Below are positions 25,667 to 33,524 of a stretch of DNA of 64,000 nucleotides, in pieces; the stretch's first letter is position 1, and each line of letters begins with the position of its first letter. A model generated the notes under the pieces. The model did not search any database and was not told the origin of the DNA. It saw nothing but the letters and a program-made list of their open reading frames with translations. The stretch spans positions 62,001 to 126,000 of the forward strand of contig CAVPWG010000006.1 of assembly GCA_963709425.1 (NCBI GenBank). The letters run 5' to 3'. This DNA is from JAICJC01 sp963709425 (GTDB lineage Bacteria > Actinomycetota > Thermoleophilia > Gaiellales > JAICJC01). A program made the translations under genes and the position numbers.

Positions 25667-28257
25667 CTACCGCACGCGCACCGTGGCGGACGGGCTGGTG
25701 CCTCCCGCGTTGACCGCCGTCGCGCGAGCCACCGCACGGAGGACGTACCGGCCCGGGAGCGCGGCGATGACGGTCGCGCGGTAGGTCGAGCGAGGGCTCA
25801 GCCGCGGCCGGGCCACTGTGCGCCAACCGGTCGCCGTGAGGAGCTCGATCGACACCCGGCCGCCCCTGCCCGGCGCGACCCGGCCGGCCAGGGTGAGCGC
25901 CCCGCCGCGGCGCATCCGCCGCGCCGATGGTGTGAGCGTCACCCGCTGGTGCACCACGAGCGTCCGCTGCGTCTGCACGCTCGGATCGGCCTCGAGCTCG
26001 ATGCGGTAGACCGTCGTCCGGGCCGGCGAGACCGAGAACGCGGCCACTCCGGCGGTCGATGCGGTCACGATCCTCGCAGGGCCGAAGGCGGTGTGCCCGG
26101 CCGGGCGGGAGGACACGAGCACCCGGGCTCCGGCCATCCCGGCGCCGTTGCTCGTGGCCGCGAACCGCAGCGTCGCAGACCGGCCGGCGACGATGGAGGC
26201 GGGGCCTCCCGCGGCGGTCAGGCCCAGCGACGCCGGATCGGCCACCGCGAACTGCCACATGACCGGGCCCGCGACGTTGCCGGCGTTGTCGGCCACCGTG
26301 ACGGAGATCGTGTGCACCCCGGCACCGAGGTTCCCCGGCGCGTACGAGAAGTGACTCCCCGTCAGCGTGCCCCAGGACGCGACGTCGGATCCGTCGACAT
26401 CCACCCGGAGTGTGCCCGTCGCGACTCCCGTGCCTGCGTCCGACACGTCAAACGCGATCACGGTCGCACCGGGGACGATCGAGCCCGGAAGCGGACGCTG
26501 CCCGGTGACGGCGGGCGCCTGCTCGTCGGCCACGGTGAACGACCAGACCAGCGCCGGCGAGATGTTGCCCGCCCGATCGGACGCTCGCGCCGAGACGGTG
26601 TGGACGCCGAAGCCGAGCGGCAGCGACGGAAGGTACGAGAACCGGCCGCCCGCGAAGGCGCCGTCGGCCGTGATGTCGGTCCCGTCGAGGGACACCGCCA
26701 TCGCATCGGGATCGACTCCGATGCCGGCGTCGACGAGCTGGAACGAGATGGCCGGCGTACGGTCGGCACCGGACGAGCCGTCCTTCGGCGTCGGATCGGA
26801 CAGGACCGGCGCCGTCGCGTCGGCGACCGCGAACGTCCACTCGACCGGGGTCATCGCATTCCCCGAGCGATCGGCCACCGTGACCTTGACGTGGTGCGAG
26901 CCGTAGGCGAGGCTCGAGTCCGGGACCAGCGAGAAGTGGCCCGCGACGAGGGTGCCGGCCGCTGCGACGTCGGCGCCGTCGAGCACGACATGGAGGCTGC
27001 TCGCGTCGACGCCGATGCCTGCGTCGGCCACGTCGAATGCGACCTGTGGCCGCCGATCCTCGCCGCTGGAGCCGTCGGCCGGCGTGGCGTGCGAGAGCGT
27101 CGGCGGCGTCATGTCGACGACATCGAACGTCCACGCCCCGTCGCGGCTGTTGCCCGCACCGTCGGTGGCGTGGTAGGTGATCGTGTGCCTGCCGTAGGCC
27201 AGATCGGCCTCCGGCGCGAATGTCGCATCGGCGCCCGTGATCTGCATGGGCAGCCCGTCGAGGCTCGCCTCGAAGGTGCCGAGCCCGCTCGGGACCGGCG
27301 TCGACGGAGAACGACACGTCCGGGCGCAGGTCGGTGGTCCGACCGGCGGGCTTGAGCGCGACTGCGACCGGGGCATGCGCGTCGACCTTCACCTGCACGG
27401 GCGTCGTCGTCGTCTCGCCCGCGGCGTCGGCCACCACGACGTCCAGGGCATGGCTGCCGTCGCCGAGCGCGGCCGGGCTCGTGCCGAGCGTGCCGGTGTA
27501 GGACGTCCTGCCCGGCTGCGTCGCGGACTGCACCGCGACGGCGTCCGAGTCCAGCACCGTTCCGGCGTCTCGCAGCGAGGCGGCCGCCACGCCTGCACCG
27601 GCGTCGTCGGCATCGACGGTGAGGTTCACGGGCTGGGACTGGTTGAGCCAGGCGCCTGACGCCAGCGGGCCGGAGAGCGAGACGGACGGTGCGGTGTCGT
27701 CGCGGAGGGTCGCGGTCAGCTTGTCGATCCGCGACGGTGTTGTGCCACTTGGTGCCGTAGTTGCGGTCGACGTCGGTCTTGACGGAGACGCTCGCCGCCT
27801 GGTTCCCGGCGGGAATCGACCAGGTGAACGTGCCGTCGCCGGACGTCTCGTGGAGCTTCGGAGCGCCGACGATGGATTCGCTGCGAAGGCGGGCCTTCAT
27901 GAACGCGTACGTGTCGGCGGCCGTGATCCTGGTCGTCACCGTGAGCGATCCGTGGTCGATCGTCGTCGTCGGCGGTGCCAGCCACTCCCAGTAGGCGTTT
28001 GCGAGGTGGTCGGCGGCGCCAAGGCCGAAGATGCGAAGCGGGGTCGGCGACGGCACGTCGCCGTCTGCGCACGGCCCGGGGTGGCTCTTGATCGAACAGC
28101 CGTAGTAGCCCGGGTCGTGGAAGAACTGCCAGCCCGAGATGTCGGCGGACGTGTCGACGGTGACGGAATACGTGCCGGCTTGGGCAGCCGCGGGGACGGC
28201 GCCCACCAGTGAGACGGCGGCGGCAAGCGCGCCGAGCAGGCGGAGGCGGAAGTGCAC
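25667..28257 (-). CDS. Large secreted protein with bacterial Ig-like repeats (two frameshifts)
   Basis: Three frames make one secreted protein of about 862 residues. The GTG at 28257 starts a signal peptide (MHFRLRLLGALAAAVSLVGA, cleavage about AQA-G). A first domain of about 170 residues contains FFHDPGYYGCSIKSHPGPC and looks like a cell-surface binding module. After the switch near 27730 come IDKLTATLRDDTAPSVSLSG and Ig-like repeats; after the switch near 27296 four to five more repeats of about 95 residues, each ending in a WxFxVAD strand. The C-terminal 200 residues resemble beta-sandwich carrier domains (GRVAPGRGGRVSIELL). Each switch is mended by removing one base. It may mediate adhesion or envelope structure; there is no LPxTG or membrane anchor. 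Confidence 0.75.
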
Positions 28258-28353
28258 GGGGGGTTCCTTTCGCGAGGTGAGGTGTCACTCGCATCGTGTG
28301 GCGGCGGCCCGTCACGCCGCTACGCCGAAGCCATTGCGAGAGCGGTGCGGATC

Positions 28354-28372
28354 TGTCACGCCCGCCGTGACA
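28354..28372. promoter_or_regulatory. Palindrome TGTCACG-N5-CGTGACA, candidate operator
   Basis: A perfect 7-base dyad with spacer CCCGC lies in the gap upstream of both the Ig-like protein gene and the HAD-like gene, ending two bases before the ATG of a possible 40-residue gene. Symmetry of this size suits a dimeric repressor. No matching copy was noticed elsewhere in the window. Confidence 0.35.
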
Positions 28373-28373
28373 C

Positions 28374-28496
28374 ATGGGCGGCCGGGCGATCGGCGCGGCC
28401 GCAACGCCCGACGGGCACCGGCTCCCCACCGACGCAGACGTGCTGCTGCGAGCGTGGATGAGGGAGCGCGGGTTCGCGGCCGAATCGCTACGCTGA
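28374..28496 (+). CDS. Possible 40-residue protein
   Basis: An ATG-initiated frame reads MGGRAIGAAATPDGHRL then PTDADVLLRAWMRERGFAAES and stops at 28496. Most codons have G or C in the third position, as in real genes here, and its end looks like an amphipathic helix. It lacks a Shine-Dalgarno sequence, and its stop overlaps the TACGCT box of the next gene. It may be a small regulator or chance. Confidence 0.25.
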   Translation: MGGRAIGAAATPDGHRLPTDADVLLRAWMRERGFAAESLR

Positions 28497-28502
28497 ACCG
28501 CG

Positions 28503-28997
28503 ATGTCGAGGGCAGCAGTCCTGTGGGAGCCGGCGCTCGCGCCGACGGGCGATCTCTTCCCGGCGGCGGTCGAGCACGTCGGGCGCAAGCTCGGCCGAGC
28601 CAAGCCGCTCCCGACCGAGCCGCTCCCGGACGACCGAGCGGCGGCCGTGGCGGCGCTCGATGCGTGGGCCGGCTCCGACGTCGACTGGCACGGCGAGCTC
28701 CGCCGCTACTACGAGGAGCACATCCCCGTGCACGTCCGCCCGGCGGCCGCGGTGAACGCGACGCTGCGGCGGCTGCACTCCGGCGGTGTCCAGCTCGTGT
28801 GGGCCTCGCCCGGGCCGCCCGAGGCGACCGCCGTCCTCCTCCACCACCTGGGCATCGCCCGGCTGCTCGACGAGATCATCGTCGCGCCGTCGGCGGCCGC
28901 CGCCGCTGCGGCGCTCGGGCTCGGGTCTGCGGTGCTGGTCGAGAACGGGCTGGACGAGCTGCTCGCGCTGCTCGACGAGCCGGCGGTGGCGACGTGA
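28503..28997 (+). CDS. HAD-like protein lacking the usual catalytic aspartates
   Basis: A 164-residue protein with the layout of a small haloacid-dehalogenase hydrolase: an opening strand AAVLWEPALAPTG where DxDGT is normally found, a helical cap region to about 85, then VNATLRRLHSGGVQLVWASPGPPEATAVLLHHLGI, which matches HAD motif II (strand ending in S) and the following helix. The nucleophile Asp is replaced by Trp-Glu, so it is probably not a phosphatase. The ATG is eight bases after a TACGCT box, consistent with a leaderless start. The next gene overlaps it by GTGA, so the two proteins may act together. Function unknown. Confidence 0.6.
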   Translation: MSRAAVLWEPALAPTGDLFPAAVEHVGRKLGRAKPLPTEPLPDDRAAAVAALDAWAGSDVDWHGELRRYYEEHIPVHVRPAAAVNATLRRLHSGGVQLVWASPGPPEATAVLLHHLGIARLLDEIIVAPSAAAAAAALGLGSAVLVENGLDELLALLDEPAVAT

Positions 28998-29203
28998 TCG
29001 ACGACTCCGATCGCCGCCTCGAGACGCTGCTCGACCGGATCGAGCAGCTGCGGCGCGAGCTCGAGGTCATCGGGCGTCGACTCGACGGGCTCGAGGGCCT
29101 GAACCGGATCGCCGAGGAGCTGCACGAGCTGAACGGCTCACTTCAGACGCTCGCCTACGCGGCACTCGGCAGGCGCGGGCCCGACGTGCGCGAGAACCGC
29201 TAG
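28994..29203 (+). CDS. Short coiled-coil protein
   Basis: A 69-residue protein starting with GTG inside the stop of the HAD-like gene. Residues 5-55 show heptad-like spacing of Leu/Ile (RRLETLLDRIEQLRRELEVI, then RRLDGLEGLNRIAEELHELN) and would form a dimeric coiled coil. It ends in a short Arg-rich tail. Its stop codon overlaps the thrB stop on the other strand through CTAG. No family is recognised. Confidence 0.6.
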   Translation: MIDDSDRRLETLLDRIEQLRRELEVIGRRLDGLEGLNRIAEELHELNGSLQTLAYAALGRRGPDVRENR

Positions 29204-30066
29204 CTGATCTCGACGCCGGCGCCGGCGACCGCGAGCGGAAGGACGCGCGGCGCGATCCCCGCCAGCGAGCCGGCGACCGACTCCGCGGCGCCCGGCTCGC
29301 ACCAGACGAGCACCGACGGGCCTGCACCGGAGATCGTCGCGCCGTAGACCGGGAGGCCGTCGAGCCGGCCCCGGACCGCGTCGAGCAGCGGGACGAACGG
29401 CGCCCGGTAGGGCTCGTGCAGGCGGTCGTCGAGCGCATCTCTCAGAAGCTCGGTCCGGCCGGACTCGAGCGCCGCGACCAGCAGGGCGGCACGCGCCGTC
29501 GTATGGGCCGCGTCGGCGTGGGCGATCGTCTCGGGCAGGGCCTCGCGGGCGAGCTTGGTCGGAAGCTCGTCCTCCGGCACGGCCACGACGAAGTCGACCG
29601 GGCAGCCTCGCAGGCGGATGGCGGCCGGCCCGCCGTCCGCGGTCCAGGCCACCGTGAGCCCGCCCAGGAGCGCCGCCGCGACGTTGTCGGGATGGCCCTC
29701 GAGCTCCACGGCCGCCGGGAGCGGATCGACGTCCCGGCCCGTCCACGCCAGGCCGGCTGCGACGCCGGCGGCGATCGTCGCCGCGCTCGACCCGAGGCCG
29801 CGGTAGAACGGGATCCGGTTTCGCATCTCGAAGCGCAGCCCGCGCGGGTCGGCCCCGGCGGCCGCGAAGGCGCGCGCGAAGAGGTTGTCGGCCCCGCGCG
29901 ACGCAGCGCGGACGCCCTCGCCCTCGACGGTCACCTCCACGCCGTCGCCCTCCCCCGGCCCGATCGTCACCTCGTTTCGCAGCTCGAGCGCCACCGCCAG
30001 GCAGTCGAAGCCGGGCCCCAGGTTCGCGGCCGACGCCGGTGCCGAGACGTGCATCCGCTCAGGCAC
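29200..30066 (-). CDS. thrB: Homoserine kinase ThrB
   Basis: A 288-residue GHMP kinase that phosphorylates homoserine, the penultimate step of threonine synthesis in the cytosol. SAPASAANLGPGFD starts the protein, the ATP-binding GHMP motif is PFYRGLGSSAATIAAG near residue 90, and the third motif is ISGAGPSVLV near 250. Length is normal. It overlaps thrC by eight bases, so the two genes are coupled. Its end shares CTAG with the convergent coiled-coil gene. Confidence 0.94.
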   Translation of the reverse strand: MPERMHVSAPASAANLGPGFDCLAVALELRNEVTIGPGEGDGVEVTVEGEGVRAASRGADNLFARAFAAAGADPRGLRFEMRNRIPFYRGLGSSAATIAAGVAAGLAWTGRDVDPLPAAVELEGHPDNVAAALLGGLTVAWTADGGPAAIRLRGCPVDFVVAVPEDELPTKLAREALPETIAHADAAHTTARAALLVAALESGRTELLRDALDDRLHEPYRAPFVPLLDAVRGRLDGLPVYGATISGAGPSVLVWCEPGAAESVAGSLAGIAPRVLPLAVAGAGVEIS

Positions 30067-31102
30067 GTGCGGGCTCCGCGCCCAGCGCCAGCTCCTCGAG
30101 GCTCGAGACGTCGGGCGGGCAGCGCACGATCTCCGCGCCCTCGGCGCCGGCGATGTCGGGGTCCTTCAACCCGTGGCCGGTGAGGACGCAGACGACCGTC
30201 GATCCCGGCGCGATGAGCCCGTCCGCGACCGCCTCGATGAGCGCCGCGACAGACGTCGCCGACGCCGGCTCGCAGAAAATGCCCTCCTCCTGGGCCAGAA
30301 GCCGATACGCGCTCAGAATCCTGTCGTCGGGCATCGCCCTCACGGCGCCGTCCGAGTCGCGCACCGCGGCGGTCGCCTCGGCGAGCCGCGCAGGGTTCCC
30401 GATCCGGATGGCCGTCGCCACGGTCTGCGGGCTCGCGACCGGCCGGCCGGTGACGAGCGGCGCCGCCCCCTCGGCCTGGCCGGCGAGCATCCGCGGCGCG
30501 ACGCCGGACTCCCGAAAGCCCTTCCAGTACGCCGAGATGTTGCCTCCATTGCCAACGGGAAGGGAGACCCACGCGGGCTGGCCGCCCAGCTGCTCGAGCA
30601 CTTCGAACGCGGCCGTCTTCTGACCCTCGAGCCGGTGCGGGTTCACCGAATTCAGAAGCGCGAGCGGGCGCCGCTCGACGAGCTCGCGCACCAATCGCAG
30701 CGCGTCGTCGAAGTCGCCCTGCACCGCCACGACACGCGCGCCGCAGATCTGGGCCTGGGCGAGCTTCCCGCGCGCGATCGCCCCCTCGGGCAGGACGACC
30801 GCGAGCCGGATCCCGGCCCGGCCGCAGTACGCGGCCGCCGACGCCGACGTGTTTCCGGTCGAGGCGCAGACCGCCGCGGTCGCGCCGTCCTCCAGCGCCT
30901 TCGACACGGCCACCGTCATCCCCCGGTCCTTGAACGACCCCGTGGGGTTGGCCCCCTCGTACTTCAGGTAGACGTCGACGCCCACCAGCGCAGAGATCCG
31001 CGGGGCCGGGAGGAGCGGCGTCGATCCCTCGTCGAGCGTGACGACCGGCGTCAGGTCGGTGATGGGAAGCCGGTCGCGATAGCGCTCGATCAGGCCGGCC
31101 AT
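30059..31102 (-). CDS. thrC: Threonine synthase ThrC
   Basis: A 347-residue PLP enzyme that turns O-phosphohomoserine into threonine. The PLP-lysine is in NPTGSFKDRGMTVAVSKA near residue 60, the asparagine loop is STGNTSASAAAY near 85, and the phosphate-binding loop is PVGNGGNISAYWKG near 185. Its size corresponds to the shorter bacterial class. It lies 11 bases after the end of a TrkA gene and overlaps thrB, so regulation of threonine synthesis and of the TrkA pair may be shared. Confidence 0.94.
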   Translation of the reverse strand: MAGLIERYRDRLPITDLTPVVTLDEGSTPLLPAPRISALVGVDVYLKYEGANPTGSFKDRGMTVAVSKALEDGATAAVCASTGNTSASAAAYCGRAGIRLAVVLPEGAIARGKLAQAQICGARVVAVQGDFDDALRLVRELVERRPLALLNSVNPHRLEGQKTAAFEVLEQLGGQPAWVSLPVGNGGNISAYWKGFRESGVAPRMLAGQAEGAAPLVTGRPVASPQTVATAIRIGNPARLAEATAAVRDSDGAVRAMPDDRILSAYRLLAQEEGIFCEPASATSVAALIEAVADGLIAPGSTVVCVLTGHGLKDPDIAGAEGAEIVRCPPDVSSLEELALGAEPARA

Positions 31103-31113
31103 ACGATCCCCGG

Positions 31114-31779
31114 CTAGATGGCGGCCGGCATGAGCACCCGCTTCAGGTCCTCCTCGGAGCCGGGCTCGAGGATGGCCATCACGAGGTCGCCGGGACGGAG
31201 CTCGGTCTCGCCGATCGCGATCTCGGCCCGGCCCGCGCGGCTCACGGAGATGAGGCGCGACTTCCCCGGGAGGTTCAGGTCACGCACCATCCTCCCGGCG
31301 GCGGGCGAGTCCTCGTCGATCGCGAATTCGACGATCTCGAGGTTCTCGCGCCGCAGGTCGAGCAGCGTGACGAGCTCGTGCGCCGGCAGCTCGTGCTCGA
31401 TCAGGGCCAGGATCGTTGCGGTCGCCGAGACTGTGAGATTGATCCCGACCATGTCGAAATGCGGCTGGTTCCGCGGGTCGTTGACCCGGGCGATGCACTT
31501 CGCGACTCCGTACTTCTCCTTGGCGACCTGGCACACGATGATGTTGTCCTCGTCGTCACCGGTGACGGCGACGACCAGGTCGGCCCGCTCGACCCCGGCC
31601 CGCTCGAGCACGAAGAGCTCGGTCGCGTCGCCATAGCGGGCGACGTGCTCGAAGCGAGCCTCGAGCGCAGCGTACCGGCTGCGGTCGTTGTCGAGCAGCG
31701 TCACCTCGTGGCCCATCTTGAGGAGCGTGAAGGCGAGGTTGGAGCCGACCTTGCCGCCCCCGGCGATCAGGATGTACAC
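31114..31779 (-). CDS. TrkA-family potassium uptake regulatory protein (TrkA-N plus TrkA-C)
   Basis: A 221-residue RCK protein. The NAD(H)-binding Rossmann motif GGGKVGSNLA is at residues 7-16, and DNDRSR follows the second strand. Residues about 135-220 form the TrkA-C regulatory domain. Together with the next protein it would gate a membrane K+ transporter on the cytoplasmic side; no Trk/Ktr channel gene is nearby. The frame is open upstream, but GGGAG lies eight bases before the GTG at 31779, where the Rossmann strand starts. Ten bases separate it from the other TrkA gene. Confidence 0.87.
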   Translation of the reverse strand: MYILIAGGGKVGSNLAFTLLKMGHEVTLLDNDRSRYAALEARFEHVARYGDATELFVLERAGVERADLVVAVTGDDEDNIIVCQVAKEKYGVAKCIARVNDPRNQPHFDMVGINLTVSATATILALIEHELPAHELVTLLDLRRENLEIVEFAIDEDSPAAGRMVRDLNLPGKSRLISVSRAGRAEIAIGETELRPGDLVMAILEPGSEEDLKRVLMPAAI

Positions 31780-31789
31780 GCGGCGCTCC

Positions 31790-32206
31790 CTATGCGGCCC
31801 GGCCGGGCGTCGCACAGATCGCCTGGGTGGTGGTCTCGATGGCGGCCGAGGTCGCGCAGACCGTCTGAAGCCCGAGCGAGGAGTAGAACGCCGCCCGCGC
31901 GGGGTCGAGGATCCGCGTCACGACGCAGGGGCAGTGGAACCGCTTCTGCGCCACCTGGGCGATCACGATGTTGGTGTTGTCGCCGTCGGTTGCGACGACG
32001 CATGCGTCAGCCGTCTCGATCCCCGCGTCGATCAGGACGTCGAGGTCGAGGGCGTGGCCCTGGACGAACCGTCCGGGCCAGTCTTCGGGTAGGCGGGCGA
32101 GCGCCTCGGGATCGTCGTCGATGACCGAGACGTCGTGCCCGTCGGCGGCCATTCGACTCGCGATCGCCGAACCGACACGGCCGCACCCAACGATCAAGAG
32201 TTTCAT
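31790..32206 (-). CDS. TrkA-N domain protein (short)
   Basis: A 138-residue protein consisting of one TrkA-N (RCK) domain: GCGRVGSAIASRMAADGHDVSVIDDD, then ACVVATDGDNTNIVIAQVA. The TrkA-C domain is absent. Adjacent single-domain and two-domain TrkA proteins are common in actinobacteria, where they are thought to form mixed rings on one channel. It is divergent from hom, with 39 bases between the starts. Confidence 0.87.
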   Translation of the reverse strand: MKLLIVGCGRVGSAIASRMAADGHDVSVIDDDPEALARLPEDWPGRFVQGHALDLDVLIDAGIETADACVVATDGDNTNIVIAQVAQKRFHCPCVVTRILDPARAAFYSSLGLQTVCATSAAIETTTQAICATPGRAA

Positions 32207-32245
32207 GCATCAAGCCTAGCGGTTGACGCGATATCGTCGCGGCCA

Positions 32246-33520
32246 ATGTCGACCACCCGCATCGGCCTCCTCGGCTACGGGACAGTCGGTGCGGCGGTCC
32301 ACCGCCTCCTCGACGGCGGCGCGGCGGCGATCGAGCGCGTCACGGGCGGCCCTGTCGAGGTCGCCGCGGCCCTCGTGCGCGACCCTGCCCGGCACGCCGA
32401 CGCCCCTGCCGGCCTGCTCACCACGGACTTCGCACGGCTCAGGGACGACGCCTCGATCACGGTGGTCGCCGAGGTCATGGGCGGGATCGAGCCGGCCCGC
32501 GAGCATGTGCTGGCGCTCCTCGAGGCGGGCAAGTCGGTCGTCTCGGCCAACAAGCAGCTCCTGGCCCGGCACGGCGAGGAGCTCTTCGGCGCCGCCGAGA
32601 AGCACGGAGTGCAGCTTCGCTTCGAGGCCAGCGTGTGCGCGGCCATCCCGGTGATCAAGGTGCTGCGCGAGTCGATGATCGTGAGCGGCGTCCACCGCAT
32701 CGACGGCATCGTCAACGGCACGACGAACTTCATCCTGAGCCAGATGGTGCAGACGGGCACCGCCTACGCCGACGCTCTGGCCGAGGCGCAGCGGCTCGGC
32801 TACGCCGAGGCCGACCCCACCGAGGACGTCACCGGCGCCGACGCCGCGGCCAAGATCGCGATCCTCGCGTCGATCGCGTTCCACACCCGCGTCGTTCTGG
32901 AGGAGGTCGATCATGTGGGCATCGACCGGCTCGACCTGGCCGACGTCGAGCACGGCGCCGAGCTGGGCTACCGGACCAAGCTGATCGCCTCGGCGATCCA
33001 GTCGGGCTCGGCCGTCGTGGCCCGCGTGCACCCCTGCCTCGTGGGCCGCGATCACCCGCTGGCGACGGTCGAGGGCGCGTTCAACGCCGTGATGCTGCGG
33101 GGCGAGTCGATCCGCGAGGTGATCCTCGAGGGCCCGGGCGCCGGCGGGGCCGAGACGGCGACGGCCGTCATCGGCGACCTCCTGGCCGTGATCGGGACCC
33201 AGGGGACCGGGTTCCTCCAGCACGACGGCTACTTCCGCGAGCTCGACCGCCTCCCGGTGCGCCAGCTCGAGAGCCCGTTCTACCTCCGCTTCGACGTCGA
33301 GGACGAGCCGGGCGTGCTCGCACAGGTCGCCCAGGCGCTGGCCGACCGGGGCGCCTCGGTCGCCCAGGTCGTGCAGCACTCGGCCGACGGCGTGCACATC
33401 GTCATCCTCACCCACCGGGCGCGGGAGGGCGCCGTCCGCGATGCGGCGGCGGCCGTGGGGGCGCTGGGATTCAGCCGCTCCGAGCCGGTCGTCCTGCCCG
33501 TGCTCGAGCGCGGGGGGTGA
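32246..33520 (+). CDS. hom: Homoserine dehydrogenase with ACT domain
   Basis: A 424-residue enzyme that reduces aspartate semialdehyde to homoserine, feeding threonine and methionine. GYGTVGAAVHRLL at 9-21 binds NAD(P), SANKQLLARHG is near 100, NGTTNFILSQM near 155, and a C-terminal ACT domain (FYLRFDVEDEPGVLAQVAQA) probably mediates threonine feedback. The frame is open upstream, but TATCGT lies eight bases before the ATG at 32246. It is divergent from the TrkA-thrC-thrB genes instead of heading a hom-thrC-thrB operon. Confidence 0.94.
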   Translation: MSTTRIGLLGYGTVGAAVHRLLDGGAAAIERVTGGPVEVAAALVRDPARHADAPAGLLTTDFARLRDDASITVVAEVMGGIEPAREHVLALLEAGKSVVSANKQLLARHGEELFGAAEKHGVQLRFEASVCAAIPVIKVLRESMIVSGVHRIDGIVNGTTNFILSQMVQTGTAYADALAEAQRLGYAEADPTEDVTGADAAAKIAILASIAFHTRVVLEEVDHVGIDRLDLADVEHGAELGYRTKLIASAIQSGSAVVARVHPCLVGRDHPLATVEGAFNAVMLRGESIREVILEGPGAGGAETATAVIGDLLAVIGTQGTGFLQHDGYFRELDRLPVRQLESPFYLRFDVEDEPGVLAQVAQALADRGASVAQVVQHSADGVHIVILTHRAREGAVRDAAAAVGALGFSRSEPVVLPVLERGG

Positions 33521-33524
33521 TCCC

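Noticed and set aside
22149..25784. A 1211-codon plus-strand frame
   Set aside because: After the first part of the MFS gene it is only the antisense of pcrA, with biased Arg/Ala/Val/Glu composition and no domain.
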